NCBI GenBank assembly: GCA_009733775.1 | Contig: WOGZ01000472.1 | Coordinates: 1 to 20,164, forward strand | Length of the DNA stretch: 20,164 nucleotides | Direction: 5' to 3' | Origin: Alectoria sarmentosa | Taxonomy: Eukaryota; Ascomycota; Lecanoromycetes; Lecanorales; Parmeliaceae | Part shown: positions 10,642 through 19,414 of the stretch, one piece after another | Position numbering within the stretch: the first letter of the stretch is position 1 | Layout: each line of letters begins with the position of its first letter | The notes under the pieces: generated by a model | Seen by the model: only the letters and a program-made list of their open reading frames with translations | The model's database searches: none | What the model was told of the DNA's origin: nothing | Position numbers and translations under genes: made by a program

Positions 10642-10738
10642 GACGGCAATAACGCTTAAAAGCATGGATATGATAACTGCGATAGCGTTTAAAAGCATAA
10701 ACATGATAATTGTAATAGCGTTTAAAAACACCTGAAAA
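10642..10738 (-). repeat. 33-bp tandem repeats in the Copia 3' region
   Basis: Three units (10642-10674, 10675-10707 and a partial third), each with 'taacgcttaaaagcat' or its variant 'tagcgtttaaaagcat'. The period is 33, a multiple of three, so on the element's coding strand the units encode an 11-residue hydrophobic repeat. Copy 3 has two units near 2998-3055 and copy 2 has two near 1870-1930. Confidence 0.7.
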
Positions 10739-11141
10739 TCATATTGCTAAAGAATTTCGTGAATAAATAAACAATTTTGACGATAACGACCTTTTTGATG
10801 ACGATATAATTTTCAAATTTGAATCGCACGTAGATATAGATCTTTTGAATAAATACTCGCAAAGTTTATGATTATAAATGCAATAACAACAAATCAACTT
10901 CAGATTAAATCTTGATAAATAAAAGTTTGTCCGCAAGGAACGTCAAGGTTGATAATTAAAATTCTACGAATAAATTCGATCGATTATTCGAAATGTGAAA
11001 ATCAATGAAATCGCTCCTTTAAAGCTGTTGAATAATAACATTAAATTGATTTCACGAATGATAATTACTCTTTTAAAGTTATAATGACAATTTCTTTAAA
11101 ATTATAATAACGATTCCCCTAAAGTTAACGTAAGAAATCAT

Positions 11142-11700
11142 TTATAAACGATATTTCAATTCGATTAATTGACGAAATTTCTCGAATTTGTTTTTGAAGA
11201 AAATCTTAATAAGATCGTCAATTATTTATTAATCGATAAAAACATATTTTAAAACGACATTTTCGATAATGATTTATTTTCGTATATAATGATGTTGAAT
11301 ATTAATATGCTTGATATGAACATAAAATTGAGAGTTTTTGATCAACGTTATAACGTTTTGATTATCGCAATAAATCATTATTATTTAAAAGCATTTAACG
11401 TTTAAATTAAATTAATTAAAAGGTTCGCGCAATCAAACCGTCTCTTTAATAATTTAAATTTAATCGATATATTCGATTTCACAAATTAAAAACGTTATTA
11501 TAAATTATCGCTTAAAGAATTAATTGATTATCGCATTATTTATATCAAAAACGTATTTAAAAATGAAATGTCGAATATTTTGATCATTTATTTAATCAAC
11601 ATTGATATAATTTGTAAAAGGTTTAAAATCGCCTCGAAACACAAATTATTAATTCTTCATATAATTAAAATATCGAAAAATGCGCTTAACTGCATTTTAA
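11142..11700 (-). pseudogene. Copia RNase H, degenerate (copy 4)
   Basis: C-terminal Pol domain that removes the RNA strand during cDNA synthesis. In frame with RT and ending at a stop at 11142-11144. Motifs in order: NAVKRIFRYF (the 'KRILRYLKGT' box), FRGDFKPFTNYINVD (for 'GYxDADWAGD'), an 'LxxxEAEY' box now ending CEIEY, YCDNQNVIT (for 'GDNQxAI'), QFYVHIKHINIQHHYI ('QFHxRTKHIDIxxHxxR'), then LIKIFFKNKFEKFRQLI ('LTKPLxxxKFxxFR'). Changes such as D to N, R to H and W to stop are G-to-A type on the coding strand. No frame shift is seen through the whole domain. Confidence 0.9.
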
Positions 11701-12911
11701 TAAAAAACATCAAAATTCGAATCGTATCGAAAAATCATTGAAATTGCGAAGGCGATATTCGAACGCGTGTTTAACATCGTATATATGAAAAAACCGACGA
11801 CAAATTGATAAACGTAACGAAATTTTTCAATGATCACGAAATCATTTTCGATGATATAAAATTTATCGCTAATGATGAGCGTTAAAATAATCATTGATTC
11901 AATCATATTATGATCGACAAAAAACTTTTCGATATAAATTATCTATTCAAGGCGCAAAATGCGATTAACACGATTTTTTGCGATCGTTATATCGAGATAA
12001 TAAATGTATAAATTTAAATCGATCATCTTAAACTTTTTATAAAGTTTATTTTTAATCGCTTAAATATCGACTTTATCGAGATTCATAAACAAAATGTCAT
12101 TCACATAAATAACGACGATGATAATGTCATTAATAAACATTAAAAAATCAATAACGATAAACTCGAAGTTCAATTCTTTAAAATACATAATGAGGATATT
12201 ATATCAAATTTTCGAGAATTACTTTAAATCGTATAACGCTTTTATAAACTTATAAACCTTGCTTTTTTTATTTTTTATTTCAAATTTCATAAATTGCATT
12301 ATATAAATTATCTTCTCAATATTATCATATAAAAAAACGATTTTAACGTTCATTTATTCAAGTTTTTAATTCAAAATTATCGCAAAAACGAAAATAACTT
12401 TATAATTCATAAATTTAATTATCGAGACGAAAGTTTCATTAAAATCGATTTTTTTTCATTATTCGAAATCATGAATCATTTAATGAGTTTTATATCGAAC
12501 GACCTCGTCAATAAAGTTTCTTTTGATTTTATAAACTCATTTACTTTTTAAAACACGCGCATTCGAAAATAAATTCATTAAGGTTCAAATATCATTAATG
12601 ATAAAAGAGTCGATTTCGTTTTATATGATCATTTATTAATGTATTTTGCGATAAAAATTCGTTATAATCTTTTTAAAACTTCGAAACTTATAAAATTTAA
12701 TAAAAGCGACTTTTATTAATAAAACGAAAGGGTTCAAAGTGAAATTTCGATATAATTTTGTGATTTCGAACGATTTTATAATGAAAATAAGTTTAAAAAT
12801 TTTATTGATTATAAAACGAGTGATAAACTTAAACGTCGATGTGAATGAAGTTAAAAGAGTCGCAATATCGTCGTTGAACGTATTAAACGATCGTTTTATT
12901 ATAAATTTCAA
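11701..12911 (-). pseudogene. Copia reverse transcriptase with N-terminal linker, degenerate (copy 4)
   Basis: The RT domain of Pol, in one frame from the integrase linker (open at 12636-12911) to RNase H. Motifs: NEIDSFIINDI (the 'EIxSLxxNxTW' start), ARVLKSK then VYKIKRN, IDFNETFVSIIKFM ('VDYxETFAPV'), a FLYDNIEKIIYI box ('AFLYGxLxExIYM'), KSKVYKFIKALYDLK ('KVCxLxKALYGLKQ'), the active site VIYVNDILFM with Y-V-N-D at 12096-12107 for Y-V-D-D, and FRYVYQFVVGFF followed by MLNTRSNIAFAISM ('MLGTRPDIAFAVS') in the 11697-11906 frame. The first catalytic Asp of YVDD is now Asn. Stops stand where W or Q is expected. Clearly Copia, not Gypsy, by the domain order and the TRPDIA box. Confidence 0.92.
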
Positions 12912-13289
12912 ATCAAATGCGCTTAAAACGATTACGACTTTTAATGAAATCCTTTTTAAGATTAAAATGAAATTAAATAAATTATCAATTTTTTTTTCGA
13001 CAATTATATACTTCTTTTAACGCTTCTTTTTTGAAATTATAAATAAAAAAAAAGATAAATGATCTTAATGCTCGATGTTTTTAGCGAATTTATATTTATT
13101 ATAATAAATGTTAATTTGTTTTTCGACGATAACGATGCTTAATTCGAAAAAAATGAATTTGAAAAAAACATTATCGATTCAATTAATATTAAAAATAATA
13201 ATTATCTCACCGCTATTTAAAAGCATACGATAATTTTTATTTTAATAATTTAAAAAACGTCCTTTGACGACGCGATCTTGATATTTCTT

Positions 13290-14160
13290 TTAATCAATAT
13301 TGCGAAAAACAATTTGATAATAATCGATTTGATCGATAATGCGTAAATAAAATACATTAAAAAAAGATTCGATATTGATTTTGAATAAAATAATATCATA
13401 ATCGATGACGAATTGAATATTGCGAAGAGTATTGATTATTTGAACGAATTTTATTTAATATTTTTGAGATAATTTGTTTTTTTTAAATATAACGTTTATT
13501 TTACGTTGAATAATAACGTTTAAGCGTTTAAATTTGTTATTCATTTAAGAGTTATCAAACACGATATCTTTTTAAATAATATTCTTAAACAATCGAAAAA
13601 CTTTCATTTAATAATTGTTAAATTTAATATCATAATCAATGCGAAAGCGAATACATTTATTATCGTTATATTTTAAATCATTAAAAAACATTTTGAACGC
13701 GATAAGAATTATTGAATTAGATTTATTGAGTAATAAATAAACGTCAAATCGAAAAGTTTTATCGTTAAAAAAGATGATCATTCACTCAAAGTCATTTCAA
13801 AAGATATCGAATAAATCTTGAAAATCGTTATAAATTAAATCGTTCTATCACCTTTCAGAGATAATGTATCGTTTATATGATTTTATTTTTATATTATTTA
13901 TAAAATATAATTCATAAACATCGTCGAGAAATGAAATAAAAAAATTTATTTTAACGTATATTTTGATTAACTTTTTAAGATTTTGAACGTTTAAATGATC
14001 ATAACGTGCGTGTCATATGCGAAAAATTGTTTTATCAATTTAAGACTTCGATAAAGGTTGAGACTTTTGATTATCAAAAATAAATTCAATTGAGAATTCA
14101 TCATAAATGAGAATTTTTTCATTAACGATTATTAAGATTAAAAAAGTTTTTTTTCAAATA
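13290..14160 (-). pseudogene. Copia integrase, degenerate (copy 4)
   Basis: Inserts cDNA into the genome. The zinc-binding N-domain reads stop-HARYDHLNVQNLKKL (14015 down to about 13968) for 'WHxRxGHLNxxNLKKL', with both His kept; its Cys pair is Tyr-x2-Tyr at 13914-13916 and 13905-13907, each TGT to TAT. The catalytic core has IYND (first Asp, 13824-13826; family HSDL) and FRID (second Asp, 13635-13637). The third residue is Lys for Glu at 13527-13529 in NNKFKRLN (family NGxxERxN). The C-part shows KYxIKFVQIINTLRNI, matching 'WxEAVxTAxYLxN'. Frame is the same as RT. The protein lacks its metal-binding Glu and zinc Cys, so it is dead. Confidence 0.9.
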
Positions 14161-14164
14161 TCGA

Positions 14165-14537
14165 GCGCATATAAGCGGTTTTGAATACGCCTAAAAAAAA
14201 ACGTTGCTTTTCGACGATAATATCGTCAAAAACAAAAATCAAAAAAAAAATTTTTTTTTTTAATTATCTTTTAAAGATAAAATTAAAATCGTAATTAAAC
14301 ACGAATTAAACATCTCGAAAAGTTAAAATGCGCTTAACATCATTTATCTTGCATTCAAAATCGATGTTTTCAAAATCGATAATTATGCGATTATCGATAA
14401 GATCATTTATAAGGCGTAAAAGTTAAAAAGATTCAAAAATTTTAAAAATCGAAAAAATGTGAATTATGTGTTGAGTGTAAGCATAATCGCGAAATCAAAA
14501 AAAGAAGATATTATTATTGCAGTGAATAAAATAATAA
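14165..14537 (-). pseudogene. Copia protease, degenerate (copy 4)
   Basis: Aspartic protease that would cut the Gag-Pol polyprotein. In a different frame from gag and from integrase, the reading gives RDYAYTQHIIHIF, matching 'xDxxATxHI' of fungal Copia proteases, with the catalytic Asp codon at 14486-14488. This is followed by FRDVxFVFNYDFNFIFKR, which matches the family's 'LxxVxxVPxxxxNLISxxxL' strand. The adjacent residues of the active-site triad have changed by C-to-Y type mutations. Frame differences to both sides may be small indels, or a programmed shift on the gag side; this cannot be decided from one copy. Confidence 0.7.
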
Positions 14538-14538
14538 C

Positions 14539-15360
14539 TTACGCTTTATCAACAACTTTGAATTTAATAACTTCATAAACCTTTTTGTTCAAGACGTTAA
14601 AGCTTGCGATAAAACCGAAAGCCGATTCAAAAGCGATAAAAGTAATAAAAGCAATAAAAACAATATGAGCGATAAAGCAATGAGCGATTTTGAATTGAAT
14701 AATTATCATAATTGCGTTAACATTGTCAAATTGTTTTTTTAACTTTTCAATCGATTTAAATTCGAAATTTCCTCCTCGACCACGTTTTTCACGATTTTCA
14801 TAACCACGATCATTATAATTATCACGATCATCGCGGTCTCCGCGATCTCTTTTATTTATATCATTTTCATTTGAACGTTTTCTATGTGAATCGCATTCGT
14901 TAATATCGTGTTAATTCTTTTTATAATAAATATAATATTTGTAAATTTAAATATAAGTGCGAGAATTATTTAAATTCGCGTTCGCTTAAATGCGATGCTC
15001 GACGACATCTTTAACGATAATAAAAATAAATACGAATTATTGAATATATTCAAGAGAGTCGTCAATAATAATAATAAACGTATGCGTTTTCGAATGCGTG
15101 AAATCGAATAAATTAATAACGATGTTGAAAAATCGAATTATCGCATAATTCAACGTTCATTTGATTTCACGATCTTTATCATAGATGTTATAAATTTAAA
15201 TCTAATTTTCGCGATACGCATTATATTAAAAGTTTAACCTCTTATAAAAATAATAAATTTTTTAATTTTTATCGAAAAAAAAAATCGTTCGATCGAATTG
15301 ATTTTTAAATTTTCGAATAACGCTCATAAAAATATTGATATATTTTTATAATTTGTTTTC
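14539..15360 (-). pseudogene. Copia Gag with zinc knuckle and RG-rich tail, degenerate (copy 4)
   Basis: Nucleocapsid protein. One frame can be followed from at least 15360 to a stop at 14539-14541, broken only by single stops. The CCHC zinc knuckle (14893-14934) reads Y-YI-Y-YKKN-stop-H-DINE-C: the two first Cys are Tyr (TGT to TAT), while His and the last Cys remain with Copia spacing (C-x2-C-x4-H-x4-C). It is followed by RDRGDRDDRDNYNDRGYENR and then EKRGRGGN (about 14770-14865), a basic Arg-Gly-Asp tail typical of nucleic-acid binding. The N-terminus probably lies a little beyond 15360 but I could not fix a start. Confidence 0.78.
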
Positions 15361-17304
15361 GCAAACGATTAAAATAAAAGATTTTAATTTAAAAATAATA
15401 AAATTAAAAATGTTAAAATCTCGAGATTTATATTTTTCGAACTTTTTTCAAATATCAAAAACATTAATATGATATTCGATTTTATTTTAAAGATTATCTT
15501 CGCAGCGGATTCTTATCATCGTGCAAATTTTGTTATACGCTTCGATTTAAATTAAGACATTTATTTTAATAATAATAAGTTTTATTTCGACGATTGAACG
15601 ATTATTCGAAACGTTTTTTATTTTAATAATAAGGTTTTCGATAAATATAATCGTATCGATTTCAATTTAATGTTATAATTTAATCAAATTTAAAAAATTT
15701 TACATTTGATATTTTTATTTGATGTGATTAACAATTTTCATAAATATTTCAATCTTTTCAAATTAATTCAAAAAGATCGAAAATTTGATTTCGAGATATT
15801 CGAACATGATATTAAAAAAAATTGATTTAAATTTTAAAATTTAAAAACTTTTGAAATTTGAGTTTGAACTTTCGTTTAAATTTATATTCGAAAAAATAAT
15901 TTATAATAAAACAAAATTTAAAAATAATGAGATTTGCGTAATAAGATTTTTAAAAGTGATTAAAATAAACGACGTCGAAGAAATAAAACGCGCTTTAAAA
16001 TCGAAAAGCTCTTCGTTAATAATAAATTTTGATAATAATTTGAAAATTAATTATTTTGAAATAAAAATAAAATCAACGCAAAAATTTGAAATAAAATCGT
16101 TATCGTTATCGTTATCGTTATCGTTATCGTTATCGTTATCGTTATCGTTATTCAAAAGATGTTCAAAAACTTATAAAATCTCGAGAATATGAAAAAAGTC
16201 CCGTTGAGCTTTGAGATTAATTCGATATAATTTGAATTTTCGTTTGCGAAAAATCTTTGTTTTATAACCGAAAAAATATTTAACGATGTTTAAAAAAATG
16301 ATAAATTTGATGAATTTTGAAAAAAATATAAAGATATAAAAATGTTATTTTGAAAAAAAATCATTTGATTTTATAAATCGCAACGAATTTATAAAAAATA
16401 CGTTATTTGAATTATATTAATCGTTTTAATAATCAAAAGGTTTTAAAAGAAAAATAATAAAGTTTCAAAATCGAAAGCGAGATTAATAATCTCGTTTCGC
16501 TCGCTTAAAACGCTCAAATATAATATTATTATCATTAAATCGCTTTATAATAAAAACTTTTTTTTTTTTGATTTTCGAAATAAAAAGTTTTTTTTTTTTG
16601 CGTTTTAATTTTGATATGTTAAATACGCGAGATAAAAAATGATTTTTTTTTAATTAATTATTAATCTTTATCTTTGTCTTTGACTTTTTAATTTTCATTG
16701 CGAATATTTCATAATTAAATCGTTAAATATAATTATCGTTATCGAATTTTAAATAAAACGATTTGTAAAATGAAGATATATCGTTTATCATTTTAACGTG
16801 TTTTATGTAAAGAAGTTAACATGTTTTAAGAATCTAACGATTACGTGATCACGATCGCAAAACAATATCGACATATCACGATTAATTGCGATATATCTCG
16901 AATCGTTTTGATTATTTTATTTTATCTCGAATAAAAGCGAGAACGATACGAATTATTAATAAAAACGACGCGAATATTAATAATGTTTCAACATTCGAAA
17001 AAGCGATGTTGGTTTTTAAAGGGCGTTATTGACATTTAAAAGGAGCGTTATCGATATCGTCAATCTCTCAGCGTTGCTTTTTTTTGCGCTTTATTTTTTG
17101 CTCTCATAATAAGCGAATCGTAATCGTTTCGATTCAAATAATCATTTTATAACGAACATTATTCACATCAAAAAGGTTGCGCTGTATAAATGCAACGACT
17201 TTTATAACTAATGTTTTCATTGCGATGAACATAAAAATATCTAAAAATAACCCCAGTCATAATGGGTAATAAATAAATCATGTTATAATAGTGCCGATGC
17301 AAGT
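15361..17304 (-). other. Long 5' leader of Copia copy 4
   Basis: About 1.9 kb between gag and the primer site, much longer than usual for Copia. The 113-codon plus-strand frame at 15851-16192 is antisense and includes a hexanucleotide array, so it is not a gene. On the minus strand near 16862-16930 a short reading, IVICRYCFAIV, followed later by LHK, has the look of a Cys-x2-Cys zinc finger; too short to assign. The 17000-17300 part is less AT-biased than the rest. The leader may contain captured sequence or an extra eroded ORF. Confidence 0.45.
16097..16150. repeat. Hexanucleotide microsatellite (TCGTTA)9
   Basis: Nine perfect copies of TCGTTA, inside the Copia leader. On the plus strand it would code for alternating Ser and Leu. 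It is perfect in a context where everything else is eroded, so it probably expanded after the mutation phase. Confidence 0.95.
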
Positions 17305-17318
17305 TCGAACTCATAATC
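17305..17318 (-). other. Primer binding site, probably for a half tRNA-Met
   Basis: The bases between the leader and the 5' LTR read on the plus strand cgaactcataatc, directly followed by the LTR (TGTCAA). This resembles the anticodon stem-loop of initiator tRNA-Met (from memory, GGGCYCATAACC), with CAT as anticodon and only transition differences. Drosophila copia and yeast Ty5 prime from tRNA-iMet cut in the anticodon stem, so the same mode is likely here. The tRNA comparison is from memory. Confidence 0.5.
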
Positions 17319-17462
17319 TGTCAAAATATGAAATAGAACACTTAATTATATTGCTTTAAGAGTATTATGAAAGAAAGAGCGATTTATGTATAAGCGCATT
17401 AAGTGCATATTAGTGCGCACATAACCGTCAAGGCTTGACGTCACGTGACCCGAATTTCAACA
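17319..17462 (-). repeat. Copia 5' LTR, copy 4 (144 bp)
   Basis: Starts TGTCAAAATATGAAATAG and ends TTCAACA on the plus strand. This is the best-preserved LTR: it keeps cgtcaaggcttgacg, TGACGTCA (17436-17443) and the overlapping TCACGTGA (17441-17448), an E-box-like palindrome. As the 5' LTR of a minus-strand element it would carry the promoter. Confidence 0.92.
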
Positions 17463-17467
17463 GATTT
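17463..17467. repeat. Target-site duplication GATTT (right)
   Basis: Matches 9836-9840 exactly and follows the CA end of the right LTR. Confidence 0.88.
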
Positions 17468-17646
17468 CACGCATAATAACGTCGAATGAGATGAAATTTT
17501 AAAAAAAACAAATATTTAAAAAAACGAAAGCTTTTTACGAAATCTTTTCATAATAATTTTATTTAATTATGAATTTAATAAATCGTTTGATTTATGAAAT
17601 AAACATAAAACGAGATATATGATTTAATTTAATTGATATATAAAAG

Positions 17647-17942
17647 TGTCTCAATTGCGAAAAGAGAAAATTACCGCGTTATTTATTATAATAAAACATC
17701 ATTATTTTTTTTGATGTGATGTTGCTTTTTTTTTTATCAAAAGTGATTTCGTTAAACGTATTTTTCTTTTATTTATTCGCAATTTGTTTCAAAATGTCTC
17801 AATTGCGAAAGAAGAAAATTATCGCGCTATTTATTATAATAAAACATTATCACTTTTTTTGATATGATGTTTTTTTTTTTTTCATTAAAAACGATTTCGT
17901 TAAGCGTATTTTTTTATTTATTTATTCGCAATTTCTTTCATT
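17647..17942. repeat. Tandem duplication of a 148-bp MITE-like unit
   Basis: Two head-to-tail units start at 17647 and 17795 (tgtctcaattgcgaaa). Each ends with ttattcgcaattt, whose reverse complement shares the AATTGCGAA core with the start, so each unit has short imperfect inverted ends and an inner 'acatca ... tgatgt' hairpin. They interrupt the Helitron linker. A small non-autonomous DNA transposon inserted or duplicated in tandem would explain this. Confidence 0.7.
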
Positions 17943-18549
17943 TTTTTTTATTATTAATATATCTTTTTGCTTAAGCTTTTTAACGATTATATATATATTT
18001 TTCAAATTCATTATTAAGATTTCGCTTTATCAAACGATATATAAACGAAATAAATTGTTATCGAAAACTTTTGTTTTTATTTAATTCAAATTCGTTTAAA
18101 AAAAACAATTTTAACTTTATAAAAAATATCAATCTGATTAATGATTTTAATTTATTAAAAATATAATATGATTATAAATAATATTATAATAATAAGCGCA
18201 ATCGTTTTTTACGCGAAGAACGTTTTTATCAAATAAATATTTAAAAACAAATGTGAACGAGTTTCAATAATGATTAAACGATAATTGCAAACGCTATTTG
18301 AAACGCGATGTCTCTTTTTAATAATCTTTTTTTTCAAACGATTATAAAAGTATTAATAAAATTATGTTTTAAAACATCGTTTTATGAAGAATACGCGGGG
18401 CCTTTAAAATGATAATTGTTATAATTTCTTTAAATATCGTCTTTATTCTTTTTCAAAAAGATTATATCGTTTATTCTCGTTTCAAAATCTCTTTAAATAT
18501 TATTACTCAATTCTTTTATGATACTACGGTGTCTGTCTCGTGAATCTTA

Positions 18550-18815
18550 CATCGGATGAACATCGGATGAACATCGAATGGAAATCGGATGGGTAACGGC
18601 TGAGCAGCGGCTGAGCAGCGATTGAGCAGCGATTGAACATCGACTGTTCAACTGCTGAAAATCGGATGGCAGTTTTAATGAAAAGTGATGAATTTTCATC
18701 CGATTCTCAGCGGTTGAGCAGTCGATGCTCAACTGCTGTTCATCCGCTGCCCATCCGATACCCATTCGTTATCCATCCGATATCCATCCGATATCCATCC
18801 GTTATCCATCCGATA
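18550..18815. repeat. Large imperfect palindrome (fold-back)
   Basis: The core is a 27-bp inverted repeat: 18642-18668 against 18697-18723, with 24 of 27 bases paired and all mismatches transitions, around a 28-base loop. Pairing continues outward to about 18550 and 18815: the left arm carries 'catcggatgaa' units and the right arm their complements ('catccgatatc'). RNA from it would form a hairpin of about 120 bp. Confidence 0.85.
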
Positions 18816-18828
18816 TTCAATAATAATA

Positions 18829-19370
18829 TGGTTGCAGTGGGTACGGCCATGACCATGTGGTTGCGGTGGGTACGGCTATGACTATGTGGCTGCGATGGAT
18901 ACGGCCATGACCATGTGGATGCAGTGGATACGGCCATGACCATGTGGTTGCAGTGGGTACGACCATGGGTATGTGATTGCAGTGGCCATGGGTATGTGGC
19001 TGCGATGGGTACGGCCATGACCATGTAGTTGCAGTGGGTACGACCATGGGTATGTGATTGCAGTGGCCATGGGTATGTGGCTGCGATGGGTACGGCCATG
19101 ACCATGTAGTTGCAGTGGGTACGACCATGGGTATGTGATTGCAGTGGCCATGGGTATGTGGCTGCGGTGGGTACGGCCATGACCATGTGGCTGCGGTGGG
19201 TACGGCCATGATCATGTGGATGCAGTGGGTACGGCCATGGCCATGTGGATGCAGTGGGTACGGCCATGACCATGTGGTTGAGTACGGCCATGGTCATGTG
19301 GCTGCGATGGTACGGTCATGGCCATGTGGTTGCAGTGGGTACGGCCATGATAATGTGATTGCGATGACTT
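18829..19370 (+). repeat. 29-bp minisatellite with 81-bp higher-order repeat
   Basis: About twenty units of the type tggttgcagtgggtacggcc plus atgaccatg (29 bp), mixed with 23-bp short units (tgattgcagtggccatggg, tatg). From 18997 the order 29+29+23 repeats with a period of exactly 81 (starts at 18997, 19078, 19159). Open frames of 82 to 185 codons across it on both strands are artefacts of the repeat, whose unit lacks stop codons. Confidence 0.93.
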
Positions 19371-19414
19371 ATGAATATGATATGTGATGCTCCTTCCTAA
19401 ATGGTAACGGTTTG

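Larger units (their letters stand above)
9985..11141 (-). other. Copia 3' region (copy 4)
   Basis: The 1.16 kb between the pol stop and the LTR. It holds the two tandem arrays listed separately. A 65-codon frame at 10739-10936 on the coding strand resembles the frame at the same place in copy 2 (shared NLKLIC, YIYNH-like and LFKR phrases). Opposite-strand frames such as 10490-10735 are shadows. No domain recognised. Confidence 0.55.
9841..17462 (-). mobile_element. Copia LTR retrotransposon, copy 4, full length (7622 bp)
   Basis: A complete minus-strand Copia element: 5' LTR 17319-17462, primer site just inside it, a long leader, gag, protease, integrase, reverse transcriptase, RNase H (the Copia order, integrase before RT), a 1.16-kb 3' region, purine tract and 3' LTR 9841-9984. 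Both LTRs are 144 bp and GATTT flanks the element. The LTRs differ from each other mostly by C/T and G/A changes, so insertion age cannot be read from LTR divergence without removing RIP sites. It lies within the Helitron coding frame. The element is longer than typical Copia, owing to a leader of about 1.9 kb and the 3' region. Confidence 0.92.
17463..18523 (+). pseudogene. Helitron RepHel protein, linker and helicase start, degenerate
   Basis: Continuation of the Helitron frame beyond the Copia insertion. With one GATTT removed, the left flank (VVYIIK) joins DFTHNNVE at 17463, then a stop and DEIL, giving the 'LLxDDxEWxxxL' box; next are LRNLFIIILFNYE ('LRxLFxxILxxC') and FDL, stop, NKH ('LWxxx'). 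Further right, near 18190-18300, EERFYQINI leads into a 'SFNND' stretch like the 'LNxEQ' start of the Pif1-type helicase. At about 18412-18500 the reading MIIVIISLNIVFILF then YSRFKISLNI (18472-18501) matches 'IxIAVASSGIAALLL..GGRTAHSRFKIPL'. A Walker A sequence is not clearly preserved; FKTSFYE near 18380 may be its end. The coding sequence stops at about 18523, where the TIR-like repeat element begins. Confidence 0.78.

Noticed and set aside
10490..10735. Plus-strand frame with many Met residues.
   Set aside because: Antisense to the Copia 3' region; the Met run is an ATG trinucleotide stretch and it is not open in the other copies.
16097..16150. Telomere-like repeat (TCGTTA)n.
   Set aside because: Not the usual TTAGGG, too short, and it sits in the interior of a retrotransposon leader.
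15851..16192. 113-codon plus-strand frame.
   Set aside because: Antisense to the Copia leader; half of its C-terminal part is the TCGTTA microsatellite read as Ser-Leu repeats.
17240..17320. A tRNA-like segment (ccccagtcataatgggt followed by gttcgaactc).
   Set aside because: An anticodon-like loop and a T-loop-like word occur, but no cloverleaf can be drawn with proper spacing or acceptor stem. The second word is better explained as the Copia primer site.
1..18520. Mitochondrial or apicomplexan (Plasmodium-like) DNA suggested by the AT content.
   Set aside because: The content is Copia and Helitron elements with transition-only differences between copies, which fits a RIP-affected fungal nuclear genome.
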